Shown here: positions 27,057 to 34,949 of the stretch, in pieces | How positions within the stretch are numbered: the stretch's first letter is position 1 | Layout: each line of letters opens with the position of its first letter | Source: JAUZOB01 sp963692465 | GTDB taxonomy: Bacteria; Bacteroidota; Bacteroidia; Bacteroidales; Prolixibacteraceae | DNA: 64,000 nucleotides | Direction: 5' to 3' | Assembly (NCBI GenBank): GCA_963692465.1 | Contig: OY829943.1 | Coordinates: forward strand, 1,054,001 to 1,118,000 | Position numbers and translations under genes: made by a program | The notes under the pieces: generated by a model | Database searches by the model: none | The model's input: the letters and a program-made list of their open reading frames with translations, nothing else | Told to the model about the DNA's origin: nothing

Positions 27057-27521
27057 CTACCAAAGAGAATATGGAAACCGGGCCAAACAAGAATTATAAT
27101 ACCTCCGGTCCTCACTGACTTCGTCGCCGAGCCACGAAGGTGTAACAAAAGGCTGTTGCACTGAAACCAGCTCAATTTCGGCAACATACAAGTCTTTGTT
27201 TAACTTAAGAAATTCATCGATTTCCCAAGTTAGATTATTTCCCGCCGGAACCCGATAGCGTATCTTTTCAACCGTCAGTTCACCACAAAGAGCGAGAAGT
27301 TGACGGGCATCCTCCAGGGGAACAGCATATTCAAATTCAGAACGGGCAATTCCATCGTTTTTACCTTTAATCGTAATCCATGCTTTTTCTCCGGCAATAC
27401 GGATTCTCACCGTTCTCCCCGGTTCTGTACAGAGGTAACCTTGTGCAATGTAAACACCTTGGACATCTGATTTCCATGAAAGATCACGAACAAGGAACTT
27501 TCGTTCTATTTCTGTTGCCAT
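27057..27521 (-). CDS. CYTH-domain protein (triphosphate tunnel metalloenzyme)
   Basis: 154 residues. The N-terminal E-x-E-x-K motif is present as Glu4-Ile-Glu6-Arg-Lys8, the mark of CYTH/triphosphate tunnel enzymes; alternating charged residues further on (TVRIRIAGEKAWITIKG, WEIDEFL, VAEIEL) line the tunnel. Short bacterial members often act as inorganic triphosphatases; adenylate cyclase or thiamine triphosphatase activity is possible but less likely. Monocistronic; a weak 7/8 match to the -7 box lies at 27542-27549. Confidence 0.88.
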   Translation of the reverse strand: MATEIERKFLVRDLSWKSDVQGVYIAQGYLCTEPGRTVRIRIAGEKAWITIKGKNDGIARSEFEYAVPLEDARQLLALCGELTVEKIRYRVPAGNNLTWEIDEFLKLNKDLYVAEIELVSVQQPFVTPSWLGDEVSEDRRYYNSCLARFPYSLW

Positions 27522-27641
27522 TTTTCAGTTCTTTTCTGATGCGAAAATACAAAAAGGGTTTTGAATCCCTCGGTCAGAAAAAAAGAGAGTTAAAATAATA
27601 ACATACATTTTCGACAAAAAGGGAAAAACTAATGATTTGTT

Positions 27642-27649
27642 TACCTTTG
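27642..27649 (+). promoter_or_regulatory. -7 element of the S46 peptidase gene
   Basis: TAccTTTG, 47 bp upstream of the ATG at 27697. Because it falls inside the longer reading frame from 27637, it supports the downstream start. Confidence 0.5.
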
Positions 27650-27696
27650 GCCTTCAGAAAAATCTTTTAACACAATTAAATCATATTGAATTTTTT

Positions 27697-29838
27697 ATGA
27701 AAAAAGTCTATTCTCTTTTTCTCATCCTGTTTTTGTTCATATCGGGAGCGAAAGCCGATGAAGGCATGTGGTTACCATACTATCTAAAGAGCATGATATA
27801 CAATGACATGCAAAAGACAGGATTAAAACTAACCCCTGAAGAAATCTACAGCATTAATCATTCCAGTTTAAAAGATGCCGTTATTCAGTTCGGAGGAGGA
27901 TGTACCGGTGAGGTCGTCTCCAATCAGGGATTAGTATTTACCAATCACCATTGTGGGTACGCATCAATTCAGTCGCTAAGTTCCGTAGAGCACAATTACC
28001 TTTCCAATGGATTCTGGGCTTATAAAAAACAGGATGAACTTCCCTGTCCCGGCCTCACTGTAAAATTCCTGGTCAAAGTAGAAAATGTAACCAGGGAAGT
28101 ATTAAAGTCCGTCAACAAAGGGGCTGGAGAAAAAGACCGAATGATCGCCATTCAAAAAGAAATGGTTCAGATTCAAAGCAAAGCGGCAGAACAAGGCAAA
28201 TACGACACCCGGGTCGTTCCCTTCTATGCCGGCAATGAATATTACCTCTTTGTTTATGAAGTTTATCGCGACGTTCGATTAGTTGGAACCCCTCCCGAAT
28301 CAATTGGCAAATTCGGTGGTGACACTGATAACTGGATGTGGCCAAGGCACACCGGAGATTTCTCAATCTTCCGTATCTATACCTCAACTGACGGAAAGCC
28401 AGCCGCATACTCCCCAACCAATGTTCCGATGAAACCCAAACACTTCCTTCCTGTTTCTATCAAAGGCGTAGACAAAGGCGATTATGCAATGGTTATGGGC
28501 TACCCTGGCAGAACTAACCGTTACAAAACCTCCTGGGGCATCCATCTTTCAACCGACATAACCAATCCGGCTGTTGTTTCTGTCCGCGATAAGAAATTAG
28601 CAATCATGCGTGAATTCATGAGTACCGATAAGGCCGTACGCATCATGTATGCTTCTAAATATGCAGGCATCTCCAATTATTGGAAATACTATATCGGACA
28701 GACACGCGGACTAAAACGCATGAACTCAGCAGAAGGCAAAGAACAAATTGAAAAAGAATTCGGAGAATGGGTTAACGCCGATGCAACCCGGAAAGAAGAA
28801 TATGGTACGGTCCTTCCCAACTTTGCAAATGCTTATAAAATAATTGATCAATATGCCCTGGCCAAAGAATATACTGCAGAAGCGTTACTTGGAACAGAAG
28901 CCGTAAAACTGGCAAGCACTTTTAATAAATATTTAGAAAGCAACAAAGGATATCCCGAAGATCCAGCCAAGACCAATAATCTTATTCAATACGCAAAGAA
29001 TGATTTCTTCAAAGATTATTATGAACCGCTAGATCAAAAAACATTAGGCTGCATGCTTGAGATGTTTTACAAAAACATTCCAGCCGACCAGCAATTCCCA
29101 TTGATTAAGGAAATCTACAAAAAGTACAAGGGCGATTTTCAGAAATACGCCGCAGAAGCTTTTGCCAAGACCAACTTTTCAAAAGAAGATAAATTTCTTG
29201 AGTTAGTCAATAAACCAACGAAAAAGGCATTGGAGAAAGACCCTGTTTTTGTATTGTATCAGGCAATTAAGGACTACGACAAAATGCTTTCGGGAAAAAT
29301 AGAAGCCGGGAACGAATTACTTTCCTCTGCCAGTCGTCTCTATCTCAAAGGACTAATGGAAATGGCTCCTGACAAGAAGTCCTATCCCGATGCCAATTTC
29401 ACCATGCGCCTTTCATACGGTAAAGTATTGGATTATGATGCAGCTGATGCGGTCCATTATAAATTCTACACCACGCTAAAAGGAATCATTGAAAAAGAAG
29501 ACTCTACAAGCGATGAATTTACGGTCCCCAAGAAGCTAAAAGATCTCTATTACGCCAAAGATTTCGGTCCGTATACCAACAAAGACGGAGAATTGGTCGT
29601 TGCATTCACCACCAACAACGATATTACCGGAGGCAACTCAGGAAGTCCTGTTATGAATGGTAAAGGAGAACTGATAGGTCTTGCATTCGACGGCAATTGG
29701 GAAGCCATGAGCGGAGACGTCGCTTTTGAGCCAAGCCTTCAACGATGCATTTGTGTTGATGTAAGATATGTACTTTTCATCATCGACAAATACGCCGGAG
29801 CCAGGAACCTGATTGATGAATTGCAGATTGAGAAGTAA
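27697..29838 (+). CDS. S46-family dipeptidyl-peptidase (DPP7-like)
   Basis: 713 residues with a signal peptide (about 1-20, ending SGAKADEGMW). S46 enzymes are periplasmic exopeptidases that remove dipeptides for amino-acid catabolism in Bacteroidota. The catalytic histidine is in FTNHHCGY (His85), and the nucleophile in GGNSGSP is Ser648. The residue 18 positions after the serine is Gly (in FDGNWEAMSGD); in this family Gly there goes with DPP7 (hydrophobic P1) and Arg with DPP11 (Asp/Glu P1), so a DPP7-type specificity is inferred. The N terminus of the mature protein (DEGMWLP) matches the family. Monocistronic with a strong terminator. Confidence 0.92.
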   Translation: MKKVYSLFLILFLFISGAKADEGMWLPYYLKSMIYNDMQKTGLKLTPEEIYSINHSSLKDAVIQFGGGCTGEVVSNQGLVFTNHHCGYASIQSLSSVEHNYLSNGFWAYKKQDELPCPGLTVKFLVKVENVTREVLKSVNKGAGEKDRMIAIQKEMVQIQSKAAEQGKYDTRVVPFYAGNEYYLFVYEVYRDVRLVGTPPESIGKFGGDTDNWMWPRHTGDFSIFRIYTSTDGKPAAYSPTNVPMKPKHFLPVSIKGVDKGDYAMVMGYPGRTNRYKTSWGIHLSTDITNPAVVSVRDKKLAIMREFMSTDKAVRIMYASKYAGISNYWKYYIGQTRGLKRMNSAEGKEQIEKEFGEWVNADATRKEEYGTVLPNFANAYKIIDQYALAKEYTAEALLGTEAVKLASTFNKYLESNKGYPEDPAKTNNLIQYAKNDFFKDYYEPLDQKTLGCMLEMFYKNIPADQQFPLIKEIYKKYKGDFQKYAAEAFAKTNFSKEDKFLELVNKPTKKALEKDPVFVLYQAIKDYDKMLSGKIEAGNELLSSASRLYLKGLMEMAPDKKSYPDANFTMRLSYGKVLDYDAADAVHYKFYTTLKGIIEKEDSTSDEFTVPKKLKDLYYAKDFGPYTNKDGELVVAFTTNNDITGGNSGSPVMNGKGELIGLAFDGNWEAMSGDVAFEPSLQRCICVDVRYVLFIIDKYAGARNLIDELQIEK

Positions 29839-29860
29839 CCTTCGGAATTCATAAAACACA

Positions 29861-29902
29861 AAAAAAGAGACGGTCCTTTCTATAGCGGATCGTCTCTTTT
29901 TT
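29861..29902 (+). terminator. S46 peptidase terminator (bidirectional)
   Basis: A 16-bp stem with one G-T wobble (29861-29876 with 29887-29902), A-tract on the left and T-tract on the right, so it can serve the opposing DUF4268 gene as well. Confidence 0.88.
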
Positions 29903-29949
29903 TATTTGTTTTTTCAGAAGAACACATCTTCCCTTTTTGCCTAATCTGA

Positions 29950-30405
29950 TTAATCTGTAATGAGATCCTTAATCTCCATCAGATTCCGGCGAAGCAATGT
30001 TCCGTTTGTCGCCATAAAAGCAAAGATCTCCGGCCATTTATCCCGATTATGGAAATTAACCGAATCCAAACGACGATAAATCCGACAGACCAACTGTCCG
30101 CTTTCCCGAACATACTGAGGATCCCAGACCAAACCAGCCACAAAGTCCTGTTCAAGAATCACGCGATATTGACACAATCGCTCATACTTCTCCTGTCGTC
30201 CGATCTCTCCCCGAAGATTGATTTCAATCGTCACCATAACCGAAAGGGCCGACAAGTCGAACTTTAACTCCACCCCTTTTATTCCCGTTTTACGGAAGAG
30301 ATCTGGATTTCCCACTTGTTTGTCCGAATTATGAGCCCGGGCATAAGCACCGAAACCTTTCCAGAAATCGGTTATTAATTGTTTTTTCTCTTCTTTTGAA
30401 TACAT
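29950..30405 (-). CDS. DUF4268-domain protein
   Basis: 151 residues that look like one DUF4268 domain: an N-terminal helix ITDFWKGFGAYARAH, then alternating strands VELKFDLSALSVMVTIEI, and a C-terminal helical part ending in ATNGTLLRRNLMEIKDLI. DUF4268 is often found fused to or near nuclease-like domains, but here it stands alone and no catalytic residues can be named. It may share a transcript with enolase only if the enolase terminator is read through. Confidence 0.75.
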   Translation of the reverse strand: MYSKEEKKQLITDFWKGFGAYARAHNSDKQVGNPDLFRKTGIKGVELKFDLSALSVMVTIEINLRGEIGRQEKYERLCQYRVILEQDFVAGLVWDPQYVRESGQLVCRIYRRLDSVNFHNRDKWPEIFAFMATNGTLLRRNLMEIKDLITD

Positions 30406-30464
30406 AGCATCAATATTCGAACCAGATAAGAATCAAGCTTCAAGCAATCAGGCAACAAAGTAAA

Positions 30465-30500
30465 ATAAAAAAAAGCGTCTCCATAAAGAGACGCTTTCAA
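30465..30500 (-). terminator. enolase terminator
   Basis: GCGTCTC (30475-30481) pairs with GAGACGC (30488-30494), extended by A/T pairs. On the minus strand it is followed by eight U. Confidence 0.85.
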
Positions 30501-30547
30501 TATATCGAAACACAACTTGTGGTTTCAGTGATTCGCAATAAAAAAAC

Positions 30548-31849
30548 CTAAGCTTTTTTAACTTTAGCGTAACCGTAGATAGCGTTATCACCCAGTTCTT
30601 CTTCGATACGAAGAAGTTGATTGTATTTAGCCATCCTGTCAGAACGACTAAGTGAACCGGTTTTGATTTGTCCGCTATTTGTAGCAACTGCAATGTCAGC
30701 AATTGTTGCATCTTCGGTTTCACCTGAACGGTGAGAAGTAACAGTGGTATAGCCTGCACGATGAGCCATTTCAATAGCATCAAGAGTTTCGGTAAGAGTA
30801 CCGATCTGGTTAACTTTGATAAGAATTGAATTAGCACAACCCAGTTCAATACCTTTCTTCAGGTATTCAACATTGGTAACGAACAAGTCATCACCAACAA
30901 GCTGACAACGATCACCGATTGCGTCGGTTAATAGTTTCCAACCATCCCAGTCGCTTTCGCTCATTCCATCTTCGATTGAGTCAATAGGAAATTTATTCAT
31001 CAGTCCTTCAAGAAAAGCAACTTGTTCTTTGGAAGAACGAACAGCACCTTTAGCTCCTTCGAACTTGGTATAGTCGTATTTTCCGTTGATATAATATTCA
31101 GAAGAAGCACAGTCAAGACCGATAGCTACATCTCCGCCTTCGCTTTTGCGACCCGGTTTGTAACCTGCTTCTTTGATTGCTTCAACAATGCAGTTCAAAG
31201 CATCTTCAGTTCCTTCGAGGGTAGGAGCAAAACCACCTTCATCACCAACTGCCGTACTAAGACCACGTTTTTTAAGAACTTTCTTAAGGTTGTGGAAAAC
31301 TTCAGCACCCATACGAAGACCTTCGCGGAAACAGCATGCGCCAACCGGACGAATCATGAATTCCTGAAATGCGATAGGAGCATCAGAATGTGAACCTCCG
31401 TTGATAATGTTCATCATCGGAACCGGAAGTATTTTTGCATTTACTCCACCTAAGTAACGATAAAGAGGGATGTCAAGATAATTAGCAGCAGCTTTAGCAA
31501 CGGCTAAAGAAACGCCAAGGATAGCATTAGCACCCAATCTGCTTTTGGTCGAAGTACCATCAAGTTTCAACATTGCCTTATCAACAGAAACCTGATCCAA
31601 TGCACTCATTCCGATAACTTCGTTAGCAATCTCGGTATTTACATTTGCGACTGCTTTAAGAACACCTTTACCCAAGTAACGTTTTTTATCTCCGTCTCTT
31701 AATTCAAGAGCTTCGTTTTCACCTGTTGATGCTCCGGACGGAACAGCAGCACGGCCGACAACGCCACTTTCAAGAGTTACTTCTACTTCTACGGTAGGGT
31801 TCCCACGGGAATCCAAAATTTCTCTTGCAACTACTTTGTTAATTATCAT
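30548..31849 (-). CDS. eno: enolase (phosphopyruvate hydratase)
   Basis: 433 residues, the standard length. Enolase converts 2-phosphoglycerate to phosphoenolpyruvate in glycolysis and uses Mg2+. Seen: the N-terminal REILDSRGNPTVEVEV, substrate loop SGASTGENEALELRDG, metal ligands in IGLDCASSEYY, SIEDGMSESDWDGW and VGDDLFVTN, the catalytic lysine region SILIKVNQIGTLTET, and the signature SHRSGETED. It has its own promoter about 85 bp upstream and a strong terminator. Confidence 0.98.
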   Translation of the reverse strand: MIINKVVAREILDSRGNPTVEVEVTLESGVVGRAAVPSGASTGENEALELRDGDKKRYLGKGVLKAVANVNTEIANEVIGMSALDQVSVDKAMLKLDGTSTKSRLGANAILGVSLAVAKAAANYLDIPLYRYLGGVNAKILPVPMMNIINGGSHSDAPIAFQEFMIRPVGACCFREGLRMGAEVFHNLKKVLKKRGLSTAVGDEGGFAPTLEGTEDALNCIVEAIKEAGYKPGRKSEGGDVAIGLDCASSEYYINGKYDYTKFEGAKGAVRSSKEQVAFLEGLMNKFPIDSIEDGMSESDWDGWKLLTDAIGDRCQLVGDDLFVTNVEYLKKGIELGCANSILIKVNQIGTLTETLDAIEMAHRAGYTTVTSHRSGETEDATIADIAVATNSGQIKTGSLSRSDRMAKYNQLLRIEEELGDNAIYGYAKVKKA

Positions 31850-31934
31850 TGCTGATCGATTTATTTGTTAGACATAAAGTACATTCATAATAAGCCGGAC
31901 TAAACAAAGAAGAACTATCAAGTCCAAAACCCGA

Positions 31935-31942
31935 CAAAGATA
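31935..31942 (-). promoter_or_regulatory. -7 element of eno
   Basis: CAAAgaTA on the plus strand, TAtcTTTG on the minus strand, 86 bp upstream of the enolase start. Confidence 0.5.
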
Positions 31943-32010
31943 AAAAACTCTCCCCACATCATTCTTATCCGACCGCGCTTTTCAGCAAAAACCTGAAACG
32001 GAATAAAAAA

Positions 32011-32373
32011 CTACCGGTTCCGGTACTTTTCTCCGGGCACATACCGATAAACATCAACCTCCTGAGTAAGTATCATTCCGCCCTTACCGGACAGGTCCAG
32101 CAAGTGATTTGCCTGTATTATGAAATCCTTAATTTTTTCTTCCGCATCAACAATCTCAACCACCAGGGGCAGATCGGCAGAAAGCGACAGAATTTTCAGG
32201 GTGTGCATCGAATGACTGGCTCCATACGACATCACTCCCCGGGTAACGGTTGCTCCGGCAAGACCTTGTTTTCGAGCCTCGTAAACAATCTCTTCGTATA
32301 GCGGACGACCATTGACCCGATCTGCCTCTCCGATATATATTTTCAAAAGAGTTGACTTTCCTTCTAAATCCAT
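32011..32373 (-). CDS. DUF190 protein, partner of CrcB
   Basis: 120 residues of the DUF190 family, a PII-like fold: LKIYIGEADRVNGRPLYEEIVYEARKQGLAGATVTRGVMSYG and PLVVEIVDAEEKIKDFI. DUF190 genes are recurrently found beside crcB, and here the gene follows crcB by 7 bp, so a role in fluoride resistance or its regulation is likely. The PII-like fold suggests ligand sensing, but no binding site can be assigned. Confidence 0.87.
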   Translation of the reverse strand: MDLEGKSTLLKIYIGEADRVNGRPLYEEIVYEARKQGLAGATVTRGVMSYGASHSMHTLKILSLSADLPLVVEIVDAEEKIKDFIIQANHLLDLSGKGGMILTQEVDVYRYVPGEKYRNR

Positions 32374-32380
32374 AACTCTG

Positions 32381-32761
32381 TTATATTAGTGAACGAACCA
32401 ATACATATCCTAAATAAACAGCCACAAACCCTGCAAACAGACTCAATCCGACATTCAGCAAAAAGTCACCGAAAGCTTTCTCTGAGATCATCCCGACACT
32501 ATTGAATGCAAACGTTGAAAAGGTCGTATAACCACCACAGAATCCAACCGTCAGAAACAATTTCCAGTCAGACCCGATCATATCTCCCCGATCAACCAGT
32601 CCGTTGATCAGTCCGATGATAAAGCAACCCGACACATTGGCTACAAAAGTTCCCCACGGGAAAGTAGTGCCCGTTAGTTTCTCCATCCCGATATTACACC
32701 AGTAACGACAGACCGTTCCAATAAAACCGCCTGTTCCGACTATTAAAACAGATTTCCACAT
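32381..32761 (-). CDS. crcB: fluoride exporter CrcB/Fluc
   Basis: 126 residues from the ATG at 32761, with four membrane helices. Family landmarks are GTGGFIGTVCRYW at the start, GTFVANVSGCFIIGL in helix 2 with the conserved Asn, and GFCGGYTTFSTFAFN with the TTFSTF phenylalanine-box region. It forms an antiparallel dual-topology dimer channel that lets fluoride out of the cytoplasm. An upstream ATG at 32788 would add nine residues, but a -7 promoter element lies across 32786-32793, which makes the inner start more likely. No fluoride riboswitch is recognisable in the leader. Confidence 0.93.
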   Translation of the reverse strand: MWKSVLIVGTGGFIGTVCRYWCNIGMEKLTGTTFPWGTFVANVSGCFIIGLINGLVDRGDMIGSDWKLFLTVGFCGGYTTFSTFAFNSVGMISEKAFGDFLLNVGLSLFAGFVAVYLGYVLVRSLI

Positions 32762-32785
32762 AAAGTCAAGAATCTTTTCCTTCAA

Positions 32786-32793
32786 CAAAAATA
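32786..32793 (-). promoter_or_regulatory. -7 element of crcB-DUF190
   Basis: CAAAaaTA on the plus strand reads TAttTTTG on the minus strand, 24 bp upstream of the preferred crcB start. Confidence 0.45.
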
Positions 32794-32816
32794 GGAAAAG
32801 TCCGGCGATTTAGGTC

Positions 32817-32846
32817 TTGTATATTGAGGTGTATTCATTATTTTTG
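32817..32846 (+). promoter_or_regulatory. promoter of the PBP4 gene
   Basis: TTG at 32817-32819 and TAttTTTG at 32839-32846, spacer 19 bp; ATG 20 bp downstream. Confidence 0.6.
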
Positions 32847-32866
32847 AGGCAAATAAGCGGTTGAAC

Positions 32867-34315
32867 ATGAAAAAACTCTTTTTACTATCTCTTTTTTGCG
32901 TATTCAGCATGGCTCTTTATTGCCAACCGCTCCCCATTACTCAGAAATTACAGGAATTTTCAGCCGATTCTTCCATGAAAAATGCTTTGCTGGGATTCTA
33001 TCTGATCAATTCCGATAATGGAGAAAAGTTAGTCTCAACCGAACCGCAAAAAGGAATGGCTACCGCATCCGTATTGAAAGTTATCACAACAGCTACAGCC
33101 CTTGAGGTATTCGGTCCCGACTATCGATTTCACACCCGCTTATATTATAACGGCACGATTGACACCATCACTCACACGCTGAATGGCAACCTCATCATCC
33201 GGGGAGGAGGGGACCCGGCACTCGGATCTCATTATTTCAAAGATCAGTACAAGGACTTCATCGCCAACTGGATAAAAGCAATCCAGACCGCAGGTATACA
33301 ACACGTCCACGGAGCCGTTATTGCCGATCCATCCATCTACCGCGACCAATCAGTTCCCGGCACCTGGGTTTGGGAAGATCTGGGCAATTATTACGGAGCC
33401 GGAGCCACCGGACTCAACATCTTCGACAACTTGTATGCCATTCATTTCTCCAGTCCCGCCACCTCCGGACGATTAACACGGATAACCGGCATTGAGCCAC
33501 AAATTCAGGGATTGACAATTACCAATCATGTATTCTCGGCACCGGGCAAGGAAGACGAAGCGTACATCTTCGGCGGACCGGAGCAATTTCATAAAACAGT
33601 CAGAGGAACCATCCCATGCCATCGCGCCGACTTCACCGTAAAGGGATCCATGCCCGATCCTCCGCTATTCGCCGCACAATATTTTGAACAAAAGCTCAAT
33701 GAAGCAGGCATCAAAGCCGACTCCACAGCCCGCATCGTTCAGCAAGCCGATACAATCAACAACCGGAACACCTTCCTGACCGAGACGCTTTCCCCTCCCC
33801 TAATTGACATCATCCGGATGACCAATGTGTATAGTATTAATCTGTTTGCCGAGCAGTTAATGAAACAGCTAGGACTACAACTCAACGGAGAAGGATCAAC
33901 AAAAACCGGCACAAAGGCCATTCTTGATTTCTGGACAAATCACGGGATTGATACACAAGGAATGTTTATCGTTGACGGGTGCGGGTTATCGCGGTTCAAC
34001 TCGGTAAGTGCAGAACAGATTGCCCGTATTCTCCAATATATGCGTTCATCGTCAAAATATTCCACTGAATTTTACAATTCCCTTCCGTCAGGTCACGAGG
34101 GAACCATTCAATCTTTATTCAAAGACCACCCCACCACAGGAGAATTTCATATTAAAAGCGGCACCATCAGTCGGGTTAAAAGCTATGCCGGATATTACTC
34201 GAATAACGGCAAACACTACACGTTTTGCATCCTGACCAATAACTACATCGGATCGACTAAAAGGATCACAGACAAGATTGCATCATTTCTGTCTCAATTT
34301 GATCAACAACAATAA
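32867..34315 (+). CDS. dacB: D-alanyl-D-alanine carboxypeptidase/endopeptidase (PBP4, peptidase S13)
   Basis: 482 residues from the ATG at 32867 with a signal peptide (about 1-20, ending ALYCQ). Peptidase S13 trims peptidoglycan stem peptides and cross-links in the periplasm. The three active-site motifs are present: S-x-x-K in TASVLKVI, S-x-N in YSINLFAEQL and K-S-G in KSGTIS (variant of KTG). The long insertion between the first two motifs is typical of PBP4. The frame can be extended two codons to a TTG, but the ATG leads directly into MKKLFLLSLF. Confidence 0.92.
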   Translation: MKKLFLLSLFCVFSMALYCQPLPITQKLQEFSADSSMKNALLGFYLINSDNGEKLVSTEPQKGMATASVLKVITTATALEVFGPDYRFHTRLYYNGTIDTITHTLNGNLIIRGGGDPALGSHYFKDQYKDFIANWIKAIQTAGIQHVHGAVIADPSIYRDQSVPGTWVWEDLGNYYGAGATGLNIFDNLYAIHFSSPATSGRLTRITGIEPQIQGLTITNHVFSAPGKEDEAYIFGGPEQFHKTVRGTIPCHRADFTVKGSMPDPPLFAAQYFEQKLNEAGIKADSTARIVQQADTINNRNTFLTETLSPPLIDIIRMTNVYSINLFAEQLMKQLGLQLNGEGSTKTGTKAILDFWTNHGIDTQGMFIVDGCGLSRFNSVSAEQIARILQYMRSSSKYSTEFYNSLPSGHEGTIQSLFKDHPTTGEFHIKSGTISRVKSYAGYYSNNGKHYTFCILTNNYIGSTKRITDKIASFLSQFDQQQ

Positions 34316-34462
34316 TCCGACACTACAGGGCCACACCTACCCGACACGGTATTTTTTGCATTGTTGTTATGTTAACGAAACATCAGCATCAGATTCATCC
34401 CATTAGCAACTGACAAACAACACATTAACATTGCATTTATATCTCATTAACGCCATACATTA

Positions 34463-34514
34463 CAGGTGGTTCGTAGGTGGTTCACAGGTGCTTCATAGGT
34501 GCTAAGCACCTGTA
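34463..34514. repeat. four-copy 11-bp tandem repeat with terminal inverted copy
   Basis: Units at 34463-34473, 34474-34484, 34485-34495 and 34496-34506, consensus (c/t)aggtg(g/c)ttc(g/a), with the last unit diverged. The last unit forms AGGTGC-taa-GCACCT (34497-34511) with the following bases. Confidence 0.8.
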
Positions 34515-34603
34515 AAGGGTCCACGAAGTATCTTTTAACTGTCGGTTAAATACGGTTCAAATACAGTAATGCTTACTAGGAGGGAATAAAGAGGAAGTAG
34601 TAT

Positions 34604-34643
34604 AAAAAAACCCAATCACCTGCATAACAGACAACTGGGTTTT
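34604..34643 (-). terminator. tRNA-His terminator
   Basis: On the minus strand AAAACCCA pairs with TGGGTTTT (plus 34636-34643 and 34607-34614) around a 21-nt loop, followed by a U-tract. Confidence 0.65.
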
Positions 34644-34646
34644 ATT

Positions 34647-34724
34647 TGGGGTGAAAGATCGGTCTCGAACCGACGACCTCTAGATCCACAATCTAGCGCT
34701 CTAACCAACTGAGCTACAATCACC
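34647..34724 (-). tRNA. tRNA-His (anticodon GTG)
   Basis: 78 bases including an encoded CCA (34649-34647). It has the extra 5' G (G-1, 34724) opposite C73 that marks tRNA-His. The anticodon arm is CTAGA-TTGTGGA-TCTAG with anticodon GTG, the T arm carries GGTTCGAGACC, and the D arm GCTC...GAGC. The acceptor stem as read, GTGATTG with CTTTCAC, leaves two adjacent U-U oppositions at pairs 5-68 and 6-67. Confidence 0.95.
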
Positions 34725-34739
34725 ATTTTTTTGCGGTGG

Positions 34740-34771
34740 CAAATATAGCGTTTTATTTTTTGTTTTTCCAA
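34740..34771 (-). promoter_or_regulatory. tRNA-His promoter
   Basis: On the minus strand TTG (34771-34769) and TAtaTTTG (34747-34740) with a 21-bp spacer, 15 bp before the tRNA 5' end. Confidence 0.6.
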
Positions 34772-34894
34772 GAAATAAAACACACTTTTTTGAGTGTTAG
34801 GGCCCTTTTCATTCACTACCTGATCGTTCGGATTAAAAAATTTCTACAGACAGGATCGAATCAAACAAGAGTGAACTATTCTACAATCTCATTT

Positions 34895-34928
34895 TTTGTA
34901 TCGTTAAACGAATGTTTTTTTAGATTTG
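34895..34928 (+). promoter_or_regulatory. promoter of the AlkD-like gene
   Basis: TTTG at 34895-34898 and TAgaTTTG at 34921-34928, spacer 22 bp. The -7 element overlaps a TTG that opens the longer frame, so the ATG at 34950 is the real start. Confidence 0.6.
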
Positions 34929-34949
34929 CAGAATATTAATCCCGTAGAA

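Larger units (their letters stand above)
34316..34646. other. intergenic region between PBP4 gene and tRNA-His
   Basis: About 330 bases without a credible ORF. It contains an 11-bp tandem repeat ending in a short hairpin (34463-34514) and, near the right end, the tRNA terminator (34604-34643). The remainder shows nothing recognisable. Confidence 0.5.

Noticed and set aside
30448..30849. 133-codon minus-strand ORF overlapping the end of enolase
   Set aside because: Leucine-rich out-of-frame translation of enolase; it crosses the enolase terminator.
32760..32860. Fluoride riboswitch in front of crcB
   Set aside because: Read on the minus strand, the leader shows none of the conserved pseudoknot segments of the crcB motif, and the -7 box is too close to the start.
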